From contig NZ_CP117835.1 of assembly GCF_029094545.1 (NCBI RefSeq), forward strand, positions 3,204,001 through 3,268,000: a stretch of DNA of 64,000 nucleotides. The letters are read 5' to 3'. The first letter of the stretch is position 1; each line of letters opens with the position of its first letter. Position numbers and translations under genes: made by a program. The DNA is from Alkalihalophilus pseudofirmus (lineage in GTDB: Bacteria > Bacillota > Bacilli > Bacillales > Bacillaceae_D). Below are positions 7,367-17,598 of the stretch, in pieces. Under the pieces are notes generated by a model that saw only the letters and a list, made by a program, of their open reading frames with translations, was not told where the DNA came from and made no database searches.

Positions 7367-9994
7367 TTACTTCGCATCATACCAAGTATCACCGGCTGAT
7401 ATATCAACTTTTAGGGGAACAGCCAGCTCTACTGCATTCTCCATCACTTCAGGAACTATTTTCATCATCTTGTCCACCTCTTCAGGCGGCACTTCAAATA
7501 TTAGTTCATCATGCACTTGCAAAAGCAGTCTGCTCTTTAGGTTTGCCTCTTCTAAACGAAGAGCCATCTCGACCATGGCTTTTTTAATGATATCTGCTGC
7601 GGTTCCTTGAATAGGTGTATTCATTGCGGTTCGCTCAGCAAAGCTGCGCTGATTGAAATTACGGCTTGTTAATTCAGGGAGATAACGGCGTCTGTTAAGC
7701 AATGTAGATACATAACCATTTTCTCTCGCCTCTTCTATAATTCGTTCCATATATTCTGCTACATTCGGATAACTCGCTAAATAACGCTCAATGAATTTTG
7801 CTGCTTCCTTACGAGTAATCCCCAAGCTTTGTGATAGTCCATAATCACTAATTCCATATACAATTCCGAAGTTAACTGCTTTAGCACTTCTGCGCATCAT
7901 TGAAGTAACATCTTCTTCACTTACATGGAATACATCCATGGCCGTTTTCGTATGAACATCCATATCTTCTTTAAAGGCAGTAATCAGCTTTTCATCCTGT
8001 GCGATATGTGCAAGCACCCGCAATTCAATTTGCGAATAATCGGCAGCAAGGATCTTCCAGCCTTCCTCAGACGGAATAAACGCTTTTCTAATTTTTCGGC
8101 CTTCCTCTAAACGGATCGGGATATTTTGTAAGTTCGGGTCCGTAGAGCTTAATCTGCCTGTTTGTGTCAGTGCTTGATTAAATCGCGTATGAATTTTAGA
8201 CGTACCCTTATGTGTCACTTTTACTAAGCCCTCAATGTAGGTTGAGTTAAGTTTGCCAAGCTGACGGTAATGAAGAATATGACGAATGATTTCATGGTCT
8301 TCGGCAAGCTTCTCAAGAACATCAGCCGAAGTAGAATAGCCTGTTTTTGTTTTCTTAATGACCGGCAGACCGAGCTTCTCAAACAGCACTTCCCCTAGCT
8401 GCTTAGGGGAGTTAATATTAAAGGACACCCCAGCATGCTCATGAATATGTTTTTCAAGCTCCGCTAACCTGCTTGCTAGATCTTCACCCATTGCTTTTAA
8501 TTGGTCGATATCAACTTTTACACCTTCTGTTTCCATGCGCCCAAGCACGACCGATAAAGGCATTTCTAAGTCTTTAAACAGCTCAAATTGTTCATTTTTC
8601 TTCAGTTCTTCTTCCATCCGCTCTTTCAGTTCATAAATGACATTAGCTTTTCTCACTAAATGTTCAGCCAACACGTCTGTCTCAGGCACTTTTCGTTTAG
8701 CACCTTTTCCATACACAGCTTCATCCGCTTGAATACTCTTTGCTCCTTTTCGAGTCGCAATGTCACTTAGGTCATGAGATGAATGAGATGGATCAAGCAG
8801 ATAAGACGCCATCAGTAAGTCAAAATCAACTCCATCTAACAGCACATCTTTCCACCCTAAAACGACCACACCACGTTTAGCATCTAGCAGCCACTTTTTC
8901 TTCGTTTCATCTTTTGCCCACTCAACAAACAAATCAGAACGAAGAGCCGTTTCTGTCGGGATAAAGTACCGGCCTTTCTCATGTACAAGAGCAAACCCTG
9001 CAATATCTGCTTGATGATAGTTTTCCTCTAATACTTCAACGACCATAGCAGCGGGCGTTGCGAGATGTTCTTCTTTTACCTCTTCCACTACATCAAAAGA
9101 TAATTCCTCTAACTCCTTTTCTGCAGCACTCACGCCTGTATCAAATTGATCCACTAACGATTTAAATTCCAACTCTTTAAAGAGCGACACGACTTTTTCT
9201 TCATCGTATTCACCAAACTTTAGTTCGTCTAAGGTAAGGTTATACGGAACTTCTGTAAAAATGGTCGCAAGCTCTTTACTCATCAATGCTTGTTCTTTAT
9301 TTTCCGAAAGTTTTTCTTTAAGCTTTTTGCCAGAAACGTCATCAACAGAATCTAACACGTTCTCAATCGTTCCAAACTGTTTCAGTAATTTAAGCGCAGT
9401 CTTCTCACCGACTCCAGGCACTCCAGGGATATTATCTGAACTATCTCCCATCAGTCCTTTCATATCAATGATTTGATGCGGCTTAATACCATATTTTTCA
9501 TCGATCAACGCTTCATCATATGACTCGACATTCGTAATTCCTTTTTTAGTAAGGACCACTGTGACGTAATCCGAGACTAACTGCAGCAAGTCTTTATCAC
9601 CAGAAACAACTTTCACTTCCCACTTTTCTTTTTCTGCTTCCTTACTAAGAGTACCGATAATATCATCTGCTTCATAATTATCAAGCTCGAACCTTTTAAT
9701 ATTAAAAGCATCTAATAACTCACGAATTAAAGGAAACTGCTCAGAGAGTTCCGGCGGAGTCTTTTGACGTCCTCCTTTATATTCTTCATATGTTTTATGA
9801 CGAAACGTCGTTTTACCAGCGTCAAATGCGACAAGCATATGAGTCGGTTTTTCTTCTTGGATAATTTTTAACAGCATCGTAGTAAAGCCATAAACAGCAT
9901 TTGTATAAACACCTTTATCGTTATTAAGCAGCGGCAAGGCAAAAAATGCACGATATGCAATACTATTTCCATCAATTAATATGAGCTTCTTCAA
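7367..9994 (-). CDS. polA: PolA, DNA polymerase I
   Basis: Repair and Okazaki-fragment polymerase. 875 residues: 5'-nuclease domain (1-290, with GDKDLLQL and the GLMGDSSDNIPGVPGVG helix-hairpin-helix), a degenerate 3'-5' exonuclease-like domain (about 300-470) as in other Bacillus enzymes, and the palm/fingers polymerase domain with DYSQIELR, RRSAKAVNFGIVYG and LQVHDELIFE. The start is TTG, supported by AAAGGAG eight bases upstream and by the MKKLILIDGNS beginning. It heads polA-mutM-ytaF-coaE after the hflC terminator. Confidence 0.98.
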   Translation of the reverse strand: MKKLILIDGNSIAYRAFFALPLLNNDKGVYTNAVYGFTTMLLKIIQEEKPTHMLVAFDAGKTTFRHKTYEEYKGGRQKTPPELSEQFPLIRELLDAFNIKRFELDNYEADDIIGTLSKEAEKEKWEVKVVSGDKDLLQLVSDYVTVVLTKKGITNVESYDEALIDEKYGIKPHQIIDMKGLMGDSSDNIPGVPGVGEKTALKLLKQFGTIENVLDSVDDVSGKKLKEKLSENKEQALMSKELATIFTEVPYNLTLDELKFGEYDEEKVVSLFKELEFKSLVDQFDTGVSAAEKELEELSFDVVEEVKEEHLATPAAMVVEVLEENYHQADIAGFALVHEKGRYFIPTETALRSDLFVEWAKDETKKKWLLDAKRGVVVLGWKDVLLDGVDFDLLMASYLLDPSHSSHDLSDIATRKGAKSIQADEAVYGKGAKRKVPETDVLAEHLVRKANVIYELKERMEEELKKNEQFELFKDLEMPLSVVLGRMETEGVKVDIDQLKAMGEDLASRLAELEKHIHEHAGVSFNINSPKQLGEVLFEKLGLPVIKKTKTGYSTSADVLEKLAEDHEIIRHILHYRQLGKLNSTYIEGLVKVTHKGTSKIHTRFNQALTQTGRLSSTDPNLQNIPIRLEEGRKIRKAFIPSEEGWKILAADYSQIELRVLAHIAQDEKLITAFKEDMDVHTKTAMDVFHVSEEDVTSMMRRSAKAVNFGIVYGISDYGLSQSLGITRKEAAKFIERYLASYPNVAEYMERIIEEARENGYVSTLLNRRRYLPELTSRNFNQRSFAERTAMNTPIQGTAADIIKKAMVEMALRLEEANLKSRLLLQVHDELIFEVPPEEVDKMMKIVPEVMENAVELAVPLKVDISAGDTWYDAK

Positions 9995-10052
9995 CGAATC
10001 GGCTCCTTTCTACACGTTTATTCTTGTCTTTAATTGTAGCATAACGGCTAAC

Positions 10053-10083
10053 GAAAAAGAAAAGTCTCGCATATGCGAGACTT
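10053..10083 (-). terminator. Terminator of hflK-hflC
   Basis: Perfect 11-bp inverted repeat AAGTCTCGCAT/ATGCGAGACTT followed on the minus strand by TTTCTTTTT. Confidence 0.9.
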
Positions 10084-10103
10084 CCTTTTATGAATAATCC
10101 TGT

Positions 10104-11036
10104 TTAATCGATATACCCCATTAGAATACGAGCATACGGAGAGTCAGCAGGTAAGACAATGACTGTTTCTTCACCAATTGTCTGCTCATAAGATTGAAGT
10201 GTGCGGTACAACTGATAAAAATCAGGGTCACGTCCGAACGCGTCATTGTAAATAGACGCAGCTTCTTCCTCCCCTTCCCCTTCAATCACACGCGCATCTG
10301 CTGTTGCGGTTGCAACAATTTCTTGTACTTCTCGATCTGTATTCGCTTTAATACGGTTGGCTTCGGCGTCACCTTGAGACAAATAATCCTGTGCTGTCGA
10401 TTGACGCTCTGAAATCATCCGACGATAGACAGCCTCTTCATTTTCCTCTGGTAAATCCGTACGCTTCATTCGAACATCAGTCAAGACAATACCGTAATTG
10501 CTGCGTTCTAATGCTTCGTTTACTCGTTCACGAACCATTTCATTAAAACTTCCTCTAGAAGATTTCTCTTCATTAATAATCTCATCAAAATTCAGCTGTC
10601 CTAACTCTGCACGGATGGCTGAGAAAATAATTTCACCCATAATCGCTTCCGCACGCTCAATCGTTGCAGCATTAGAGATCATTAATTGCGGGTCTTCTAT
10701 CCGCCATAATGCATAATGGTCGGCTAGCATTCTCTTTTTATCTAATGTATTAATTTCAGCAGGCGGAATATCATAGATCATTTGATATTTGGGCAGGGTA
10801 GTGACTGATTGAATGAAAGGCAGTTTATAATTTAATCCTGGCTCATCTACCACACGCACAACCTCACCAAATTGGCGGACAACTTTATATTCACCTTGTT
10901 CAACAATAAACAAATTACTAATAATTGTAGCTAATATCGTAATTAAAATAATGGCCACAGCAATCAATTTCACATATTTACGCCACTCGTCACTAGGACG
11001 ACGTTCATTTAAATCGACAATGTTCTCGTCACTCAT
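10104..11036 (-). CDS. hflC: HflC, SPFH-domain membrane protease regulator
   Basis: Membrane-anchored SPFH/prohibitin-family protein which, with HflK, forms a large ring that modulates FtsH in E. coli. 310 residues. One transmembrane helix at about 23-45, then the SPFH domain (VVRQFGEVVRVVDEPGLNYKLP) and a glutamate/alanine-rich coiled coil near 215-260. Its ATG overlaps the hflK stop (TAATG), showing translational coupling. B. subtilis lacks this pair; here it lies between phoPR and polA. Confidence 0.93.
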   Translation of the reverse strand: MSDENIVDLNERRPSDEWRKYVKLIAVAIILITILATIISNLFIVEQGEYKVVRQFGEVVRVVDEPGLNYKLPFIQSVTTLPKYQMIYDIPPAEINTLDKKRMLADHYALWRIEDPQLMISNAATIERAEAIMGEIIFSAIRAELGQLNFDEIINEEKSSRGSFNEMVRERVNEALERSNYGIVLTDVRMKRTDLPEENEEAVYRRMISERQSTAQDYLSQGDAEANRIKANTDREVQEIVATATADARVIEGEGEEEAASIYNDAFGRDPDFYQLYRTLQSYEQTIGEETVIVLPADSPYARILMGYID

Positions 11037-11986
11037 TAGTTACTTCCCCCCTCTGCAGCCTCAGGACGACGCTCAAGCGGTCTAATCGGCAAATAATTAA
11101 CCGTATCATTGTTGCTGTCCATAATATAAATCTCTGTATTCGGAAGAACTCGATCAAGTGTTTCTAATACTAAACGCTGTCTTGTTACTTCTGGATTGAC
11201 GACATATTCACTGTATAAAGAGTCAAATAAAGCAGCATCCCCGCGGGCACGCTCAATCCGCTCTGCTTTTGTCCCTTCTGCACGAGAAATAATGGCATCC
11301 TTTTCCCCTTCAGCTTCATTTATTTGCTGATTTCTGTATTTGTTTGCTTCATTTATTTTAGTTAAACGCTCCTCACGAGCATCTGTTACATCTGTAAACG
11401 CACGACGAACTTCTTCAGTCGGCAGCTCAACGTCTTGTAGTTTTACATCTTGAATACTAATGCCAATCTCGTACATCTCAAGCAGCTCTACCAAATTTTC
11501 AAATACTTTCGCTTCAATCTCCGGGCGTTGGTCAGTAAGGGCTTCATCAATACCAGAACTTCCAATTACACCGCGCAGTGCTGCTGAGGTTGCACTGTAC
11601 AACACAGTTCTAGCATCCTCAGTACTGTATAAATATTGCTCAGGATCTGTGATTCTCCATTGAACAGCAAGATCAGCAAAAAGGATATTCTCATCCCCTG
11701 TGATCATCTTTGCTTCATTTGTAAACTCAACCACTTCACCATCTTGCTCACTGTATCCTACTTGAAGATTGTATGTACCTCTAGATAAGATCTCTACTCG
11801 TTGAATCGGCCAAGGCATCTTAAACTTCAAGCCTGGTTCTGTGACTGTTTCGTCAACCTTTCCAAATGTAATTAATGCGGCTTGCTCTGATTCATCGACA
11901 ATATACCAGCCTGTTGCAAGAAATAAAGCAAGAATGGCTATACCGATCAAGGAGACAAACCCAACAACTAATTGTTTGATTGTCAT
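11036..11986 (-). CDS. hflK: HflK, SPFH-domain membrane protease regulator
   Basis: Partner of HflC. 316 residues with an N-terminal membrane helix (about 6-27, rich in LFLATGWYIV), an SPFH domain (ITFGKVDETVTEPGLKFKMPWP) and a C-terminal coiled coil ending in a charged tail. The ATG at 11986 with GAGGGGGAGTACAT before it is chosen over a frame extension of 20 codons. Assigned as HflK from its upstream position and sequence. Which protease it serves is not shown; the FtsH link is from E. coli. Confidence 0.9.
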   Translation of the reverse strand: MTIKQLVVGFVSLIGIAILALFLATGWYIVDESEQAALITFGKVDETVTEPGLKFKMPWPIQRVEILSRGTYNLQVGYSEQDGEVVEFTNEAKMITGDENILFADLAVQWRITDPEQYLYSTEDARTVLYSATSAALRGVIGSSGIDEALTDQRPEIEAKVFENLVELLEMYEIGISIQDVKLQDVELPTEEVRRAFTDVTDAREERLTKINEANKYRNQQINEAEGEKDAIISRAEGTKAERIERARGDAALFDSLYSEYVVNPEVTRQRLVLETLDRVLPNTEIYIMDSNNDTVNYLPIRPLERRPEAAEGGSN

Positions 11987-12433
11987 ATGTACTCCCCCTC
12001 TATTATCATTAGTACTTATACGAGATGACTTTCCAAAAAGATTCAAATCCTATGAAAAAAGAATGATAGATTCTATACGATTGATTCTGTAATGTTAGAA
12101 AATCCCTTACTATTATAGTATAGATTCTCTCTAACATGCAGGAAAAATTGTAAATAATGATAAAATGTTGGTGAATTTTGTGTGTGAAGTAGGATGTACA
12201 GGAAATGGGAAAAGACGAAAGCTAAGGGGGTGCTTTCGTCTTTTTAAGGGGATGTAAATCAACGTGAACAAACAAATAGATGGGATGAGCACCTAACGTT
12301 TGCCCGTATTGATGAAACCGTTCACTAATCATTGTAGATGATCTTCATTAAGCATTAATGAACAGAATGTAAATATATTGTAAAATTTTCATTTTTCTAT
12401 TCTATCCATACAGCTAGCTTCTCACTGTTTCTT
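11987..12433. other. 447-base gap between hflK and phoR
   Basis: No credible protein gene. It contains the palindrome TACTATTATAGTA (about 12107-12119), probably part of the hflK promoter region, and the isolated hairpin at 12211-12243. The remaining 12244-12433 shows nothing I can name. Confidence 0.5.
12211..12246. terminator. Orphan bidirectional hairpin with G/C-rich loop
   Basis: AAAGACGAAAGC pairs perfectly with GCTTTCGTCTTT around a nine-base loop. Plus-strand reading ends TCTTTTT, minus-strand reading TCTTTT. It is about 190 bases after phoR and not adjacent to any gene. The minus-strand loop is ACCCCCTTA. It could end the phoPR transcript or a small RNA. Confidence 0.6.
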
Positions 12434-14203
12434 CTATTCAGTCATCTGATCTTTCATAAAATGAATCGTGAACGTTGTTCCATGACCAAGCTCACTTTCA
12501 ACTGAAAGCTTTCCGTTATGTGCTTCTACTAAATGTTTAACAATCGCAAGACCTAGACCTGTCCCTCCGGAATTTCTGCTCCGTGCCCGGTCTACGCGGT
12601 AAAACCTTTCAAATATTCGCGGCAATTCACTTGATTCTATCCCAATTCCATTATCTGACACAGTAAATAAGATTGATTGATGATCCTGTGTGACTGAGAC
12701 ATTAATTTCACCATGGTTTGGAGTATAGGTTATTGCATTGCTGATTAAATTAATCGCAACTTGTTTCAGTCGTTCTGAGTCCCCGTCCATTTCTACTGAG
12801 GAGGCTGTATGCAGTGATATAGCAATTTCTTTTGCCTCAGCCTTTGGCCTTAATAACTCAACGGCATCTTGAACAATTTTTGTTAACTCAGCCCGTCCCC
12901 AATTCAACCGAAAATAATGTTGTTCTAATTTTGAAAGCTCGAGTAAGTCTTGAATCAAACTTTGCAGCCTTTCGCTTTCTTTATGGATAATCGTTAGAAA
13001 CTTTTCCATATAAGCAGGATCGGCCATAGCGCCATCAAGCAGTGTTTCTGAAAATCCTTTGATTGAGGTAACAGGCGTCTTTAATTCATGGGACACATTT
13101 GCTACGAAGTCTTTTCGCACCTGCTCTAATTTTTTTAGTTCTGTTATATCATGGAGGACAAGTACAATTCCTTTTACCATACCCATTTCACTCACAATAG
13201 GAGCTGCATGAATATCAAAGTGCTTTGTATCGATTCCGGTAACAAGTTGTATCTGTTCTCGATGTCTTTTTTCGGTTATAAATATTGTTTGCACAATTTT
13301 GATTAACTCTTTGGACTTGAATACTTCATGGTACACCTGATTGAGCCACTTATCTGTATTTTCTTCAAAGATCTCGTGACATTTTTGGTTAATCAGCGAA
13401 ATATCCCCTCTTGTATTGATGAAAATGAGTCCGCTTCCCATATTGTTTATTAACGTCGCCAGTCTCTCTTGCTGCGCTTCGTGACGTTTTGTTATTTGTT
13501 CAAGATTATAAGCAAGTACATTCATAGAACGCGTCAGCTGACCGACTTCATCCTGTTTCCCTTCAAATGTTCTCGCTTTAAAATTACCTTCTGCAAGTTC
13601 AATCGCTACTTCTGAAGCATTTTCAATTGGTCTGATCATTTCATTTGCTATACGGTATGTAATCGAACCAATTACAATAAACGCAACTGTAAAGCTGACA
13701 ATGAGGATTGTCCAAATAGTCTCATTCAACTTAGCAATCGTCTGTGTTGCAAGACCAAGTCTTACATATCCAGATTGCTCAGCATCTACTCGATAAGGAA
13801 CTGCATAATACAACAGCTCTTGTCCAATCGTATCACTGTACCTCATCTCTGTTCCATTTTTACCTTCACGGACTTCCCTGATTTCAGGCCGGTCTGCATG
13901 ATTATCCATATCCTCTGGATCGGTTGCGGACTCTCCTAGAACAGTTCCATCTGCTGCAATGATTGTGACCCGGGCATCGAGCCTTTCACTCATCCTGAGC
14001 GCCAGTTGCTGTTCATCAATTGCTTCTTCTGAATGAGATTCGATCGTAAAAGCAGCAAGCTCAGCTTCTTTCATTAGTCGATCTGTTAGATGATTTTCAT
14101 ATATATTTTTATATACTTGTCCAATCACTAATCCTAAGCTTGCCATCACAAGCAGCGTAACGCTTAGGATCGCAAAGACAAGCCTGAATTTAAGCTTATG
14201 CAT
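12434..14203 (-). CDS. phoR: PhoR, phosphate-starvation sensor histidine kinase
   Basis: Membrane sensor kinase that phosphorylates PhoP when phosphate is scarce. 589 residues: membrane helix 1 (about 6-28), an extracytoplasmic sensor domain, helix 2 (about 165-185), HAMP, PAS (about 250-350), HisKA with NVSHELKTPVTS holding the phosphorylated histidine, and HATPase with NLISNAITYTPN and GTGLGLAIVKH. It overlaps the end of phoP by 8 bases, so both are made from one transcript. Confidence 0.95.
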   Translation of the reverse strand: MHKLKFRLVFAILSVTLLVMASLGLVIGQVYKNIYENHLTDRLMKEAELAAFTIESHSEEAIDEQQLALRMSERLDARVTIIAADGTVLGESATDPEDMDNHADRPEIREVREGKNGTEMRYSDTIGQELLYYAVPYRVDAEQSGYVRLGLATQTIAKLNETIWTILIVSFTVAFIVIGSITYRIANEMIRPIENASEVAIELAEGNFKARTFEGKQDEVGQLTRSMNVLAYNLEQITKRHEAQQERLATLINNMGSGLIFINTRGDISLINQKCHEIFEENTDKWLNQVYHEVFKSKELIKIVQTIFITEKRHREQIQLVTGIDTKHFDIHAAPIVSEMGMVKGIVLVLHDITELKKLEQVRKDFVANVSHELKTPVTSIKGFSETLLDGAMADPAYMEKFLTIIHKESERLQSLIQDLLELSKLEQHYFRLNWGRAELTKIVQDAVELLRPKAEAKEIAISLHTASSVEMDGDSERLKQVAINLISNAITYTPNHGEINVSVTQDHQSILFTVSDNGIGIESSELPRIFERFYRVDRARSRNSGGTGLGLAIVKHLVEAHNGKLSVESELGHGTTFTIHFMKDQMTE

Positions 14204-14921
14204 GAAGCTGCGGCTCTTCTAATTTATAGCCTAGGCCCCTCACTGTTTTAATGTACACTGGTTTTTTCGTATTCGGTTCAATTTTTTCTCTCAGATGGCT
14301 GATATGAACATCCACTATTCTTGTATCACCCACAAACTCATAGTTCCATACTGCATTTAATAATTGGTCTCTCGTCAGCACCCTGCCCTTATGATTAGCT
14401 AAATAAAGAAACAGTTCAAATTCTTTTGGAGTCAGTTCTAATGCTTTTTTATGAACGAGAACTTCATAATTTTCAGGAAAAATCTCCACATCACCAATTT
14501 TTATGACACGTCCGTTTTCTTCATTATTAGACGCCTCACTTGTCTCTGAGAGTTGAGCGGAACGTCTTAAGATCGCTCGGACTCTAGCCACTACTTCTCT
14601 TGGACTAAAGGGCTTCGTCATATAATCATCCGCACCAAGCTCAAGTCCTAATACTTTATCGAACTCATCGTCTTTGGCTGTCAGCATGAGAATAGGCGTC
14701 ATTTTTTTGTTTTGTCTTAGCTGCTTACAAATATCTAAGCCATCAATTTTAGGTAACATTAAATCAAGTATCAATAGATCAAAAGGTTCATCCTTAGCAA
14801 GTGCTAATCCTTCTTCTCCATCTGATGCGACAGTCACTTCAAACCCTGACTGCTCTAAATTAAATTGCAATAGTGTTGCAATCGATTCTTCATCATCTAC
14901 TACTAAAATTCTTTGTGCCAT
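14196..14921 (-). CDS. phoP: PhoP, phosphate-regulon response regulator
   Basis: OmpR-type transcription factor activated by PhoR. 241 residues. Receiver domain at 1-120 (acidic VVDDEES, phosphoacceptor aspartate in LLILDLMLP near 53, conserved K in MTKPFSPRE) and winged-helix DNA-binding domain at about 140-235 (LTPKEFELFLYLA, RIVDVHISHLREK). The ATG at 14921 with GGAGGGTAACAAA is chosen over a start five codons upstream. In B. subtilis, as here, it follows mdh. Confidence 0.96.
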   Translation of the reverse strand: MAQRILVVDDEESIATLLQFNLEQSGFEVTVASDGEEGLALAKDEPFDLLILDLMLPKIDGLDICKQLRQNKKMTPILMLTAKDDEFDKVLGLELGADDYMTKPFSPREVVARVRAILRRSAQLSETSEASNNEENGRVIKIGDVEIFPENYEVLVHKKALELTPKEFELFLYLANHKGRVLTRDQLLNAVWNYEFVGDTRIVDVHISHLREKIEPNTKKPVYIKTVRGLGYKLEEPQLHA

Positions 14922-15096
14922 TTTGTTACCCTCCACACTCTACCTTATGTAGATCTTATATTAAACGGCTTCAAAAACGTCTTACTTATGTACTCATCCC
15001 TTTTCATAGTTAGTATACCAAAGTTCTTTCACATTTCATCATTCTTTTCTATTTTACTCGTTTAGTTTTTGGCACTGGTTAAAAGTAATTGAGCAA

Positions 15097-15131
15097 ATAA
15101 AAAAGCCTTATGAACATCAGGTCCATAAGGC
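15097..15131 (-). terminator. Terminator of mdh
   Basis: GCCTTATG and CATAAGGC arms with a T6 tract on the minus strand, 14 bases after the mdh stop. Confidence 0.9.
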
Positions 15132-15144
15132 ATACTTCACTGTA

Positions 15145-16089
15145 TCAATCGTTTGGCAGAGCCTGCATTACATTGCGAATAGACTCTACTGATTTTTCTA
15201 GAGCAGATTTTTCTTCATCTGTTAAATCAAGTTCAATTACTTTTTCAATACCGTCGCCGCCTAGAATCGTAGGCACACCGGCATATAAATCTTTATATCC
15301 ATACTCGCCTTCAAGGTAAGCAATTGTAGGAATAACACGCTTCTTATCTTTTAAGATCGCCTCAACCATTTGAGCAAGTGAAGCTGCAGGTGCATAGTAC
15401 GCGCTGCCATTTCCTAATAAGCCAACGATTTCACCGCCGCCCTTACGTGTACGCTCAACAATCGCCTCGATACGATCTTGTGGAATCAACTTCTCTAATG
15501 GTACTCCTCCAGCTGCTGAGTAACGGATTAGAGGGACCATATCATCTCCGTGGCCGCCAAGAACAAAACCAGTAATATCTTCAACTGATAAATTTAATTC
15601 TTGTGCAACAAATGTGCGGAAACGAGCCGTATCAAGAACACCAGATTGACCGATTACGCGGTTTTTAGGAAATCCTGATTCTTTATACACAGTATACGTC
15701 ATAGCATCTGCTGGGTTCGTTAAAACGATAATATAGCAGTTTGGCGAGTGTTTGACTACTTCTTTCGTTACAGCTTTCATAATACCGGCATTAGTGCTGA
15801 CTAAATCGTCACGGCTCATCCCTGGCTTACGAGCAATACCTGCAGTGATCACGACAACATCTGAATCCTTCGTATCTTCATAGCTGGATGTGCCGATAAT
15901 GTTTGAGTCCACACCTTGTACAGGCGTTGATTCAAGCATATCTAATGCTTTCCCTTTAGTCGGCCCCTCTAATTGAGGGATGTCCACTAATACAACATCG
16001 CCAAGCTCTTTTTGAGCGACCATTAATGCTGTAGTGGCTCCGGTAAAACCTGCACCGATAACTGAAATCTTTCTACGCTTAATTGCCAT
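15145..16089 (-). CDS. mdh: Mdh, malate dehydrogenase
   Basis: NAD-dependent oxidation of malate to oxaloacetate in the TCA cycle; LDH-like class. 314 residues. Rossmann motif [12 protein letters not shown] near residues 9-20, catalytic-loop sequence [14 protein letters not shown], and active-site histidine in [10 protein letters not shown]. Two further in-frame start codons lie just upstream, but CTGGGAG is best placed for the ATG at 16089. Third gene of citZ-icd-mdh. Confidence 0.97.
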   Translation of the reverse strand: MAIKRRKISVIGAGFTGATTALMVAQKELGDVVLVDIPQLEGPTKGKALDMLESTPVQGVDSNIIGTSSYEDTKDSDVVVITAGIARKPGMSRDDLVSTNAGIMKAVTKEVVKHSPNCYIIVLTNPADAMTYTVYKESGFPKNRVIGQSGVLDTARFRTFVAQELNLSVEDITGFVLGGHGDDMVPLIRYSAAGGVPLEKLIPQDRIEAIVERTRKGGGEIVGLLGNGSAYYAPAASLAQMVEAILKDKKRVIPTIAYLEGEYGYKDLYAGVPTILGGDGIEKVIELDLTDEEKSALEKSVESIRNVMQALPND

Positions 16090-16166
16090 CTTCATCAACT
16101 CCCAGTTAGGATAGTGAAACGATTTTCCATAAATTAAGTTTATACCATTTTACCCTTAGATACAAA

Positions 16167-16203
16167 GAATTCAAAAAGCCCTAAATAAGGACTTTTTGAA
16201 TTC
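16167..16203 (-). repeat. Long hairpin between icd and mdh
   Basis: A 12-bp perfect inverted repeat GAATTCAAAAAG/CTTTTTGAATTC around a 13-base loop. It lacks a good T-tract, so it may be an mRNA stability or processing element rather than a full terminator. Confidence 0.7.
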
Positions 16204-16220
16204 ATAAACGTTTTATGATC

Positions 16221-17489
16221 TTAAAGATTTTTAATTAACTCATCAGCAAAGCCTGAACATTTCACTTCAGTTGCACCGTCCATTAGACGAGCAAAGTCAT
16301 ATGTTACTACTTTACTTGCAATTGTTTTATCCATAGAAGCCATGATTAAGTCAGCAGCTTCGTTCCAGCCTAAGTGACGAAGCAATAGCTCACCAGATAG
16401 AAGAACAGAAGATGGGTTTACTTTATCAAGTCCAGCATACTTAGGTGCTGTACCGTGTGTTGCTTCAAAGATTGCATGACCAGTATCGTAGTTGATGTTT
16501 GCTCCAGGAGCAATTCCAATACCTCCAACTTGTGCAGCAAGGGCATCAGAAATGTAATCACCATTCAAGTTCATTGTAGCTACTACGTCGAACTCTTTTG
16601 GACGAGTTAAGATTTGTTGTAAGAAGATATCAGCAATTGAATCTTTTACAATGATTTTGCCAGCAGCTTCTGCATCAGATTGAGCTTTATCTGCAGCGTC
16701 TTTGCCTTCTGCTTCAACAATCTTGTCATATTGAGCCCAAGTGAATACTTTATCTCCAAATTCACGCTCAGCTACTTCATAACCCCAGTTCTTGAAAGCA
16801 CCTTCTGTGTACTTCATGATGTTTCCTTTATGAACTAGTGTTACACTCTTACGGCCTTCATCAATTGCATATTGAATAGCCGCACGAACCAGTCGGTCTG
16901 TACCTTCTTGTGATACAGGCTTAATACCAATACCAGATGTTTCAGGGAAACGGATCTTGCTAGCTCCCATTTCTTCACGAAGGAATTTGATTAATTTCTT
17001 TACTTCATCAGAACCTTCTTGATACTCAATTCCAGCATAGATATCTTCTGAGTTCTCACGGAAGATAACCATGTTCGTATCTTCAGGACGTTTAACAGGA
17101 GATGGAACTCCTTCAAAGTAACGTACTGGACGCAGACATACGTACAAATCTAACTCTTGACGTAATGCAACGTTAAGCGAACGAATTCCGCCGCCTACTG
17201 GTGTTGTAAGAGGGCCTTTAATTGCGATCATGTATTTTCGAACCGCATCAAGAGTTTCATCCGGTAACCAGCTTCCAGTTTCGTTGAATGCTTTTTCACC
17301 AGCTAAAATTTCTTTCCAAACGATTTTCTTTTCGCCATTATAAGCTTTCTCAACTGCAGCATCCATTACACGTGAAGCTGCTGCCCAAATATCAGGACCA
17401 ATTCCGTCACCTTCGATATAAGGAACAATTGGGTTATTAGGGACATCAAGTACCCCGTTATCTACCTTAATTACATCTCCGTTTGCCAT
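16221..17489 (-). CDS. icd: Icd, NADP-dependent isocitrate dehydrogenase
   Basis: Oxidative decarboxylation of isocitrate to 2-oxoglutarate with NADPH formation. 422 residues, the bacterial homodimeric type. Substrate-site [17 protein letters not shown] (about 110-126) includes the serine and arginines that bind isocitrate; [10 protein letters not shown]-like [12 protein letters not shown] is near 22-33 and the metal-site aspartates lie in the NLNGDYISD region. The start ATG has GGGAGGTAATGTAAC. It lies between citZ and mdh as in B. subtilis. Confidence 0.97.
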   Translation of the reverse strand: MANGDVIKVDNGVLDVPNNPIVPYIEGDGIGPDIWAAASRVMDAAVEKAYNGEKKIVWKEILAGEKAFNETGSWLPDETLDAVRKYMIAIKGPLTTPVGGGIRSLNVALRQELDLYVCLRPVRYFEGVPSPVKRPEDTNMVIFRENSEDIYAGIEYQEGSDEVKKLIKFLREEMGASKIRFPETSGIGIKPVSQEGTDRLVRAAIQYAIDEGRKSVTLVHKGNIMKYTEGAFKNWGYEVAEREFGDKVFTWAQYDKIVEAEGKDAADKAQSDAEAAGKIIVKDSIADIFLQQILTRPKEFDVVATMNLNGDYISDALAAQVGGIGIAPGANINYDTGHAIFEATHGTAPKYAGLDKVNPSSVLLSGELLLRHLGWNEAADLIMASMDKTIASKVVTYDFARLMDGATEVKCSGFADELIKNL

Positions 17490-17565
17490 GTTACATTACC
17501 TCCCTAGATTGATAAAGCTGTCTTTCTTTTTGACAAGTATGACCTTGTCCGCTTATTACGTATGT

Positions 17566-17588
17566 ACAAGGAGATAAAAGCTCCTTGT
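17566..17588 (-). repeat. Hairpin between citZ and icd
   Basis: ACAAGGAG/CTCCTTGT with a 7-base loop and no T-tract, 10 bases after the citZ stop. Candidate mRNA-processing or stabilising structure. Confidence 0.6.
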
Positions 17589-17598
17589 TACGCTGAAA

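Noticed and set aside
12107-12119. Palindrome TACTATTATAGTA as a specific operator
   Set aside because: A/T-rich and short, more simply explained as the -10 region of the hflK promoter.
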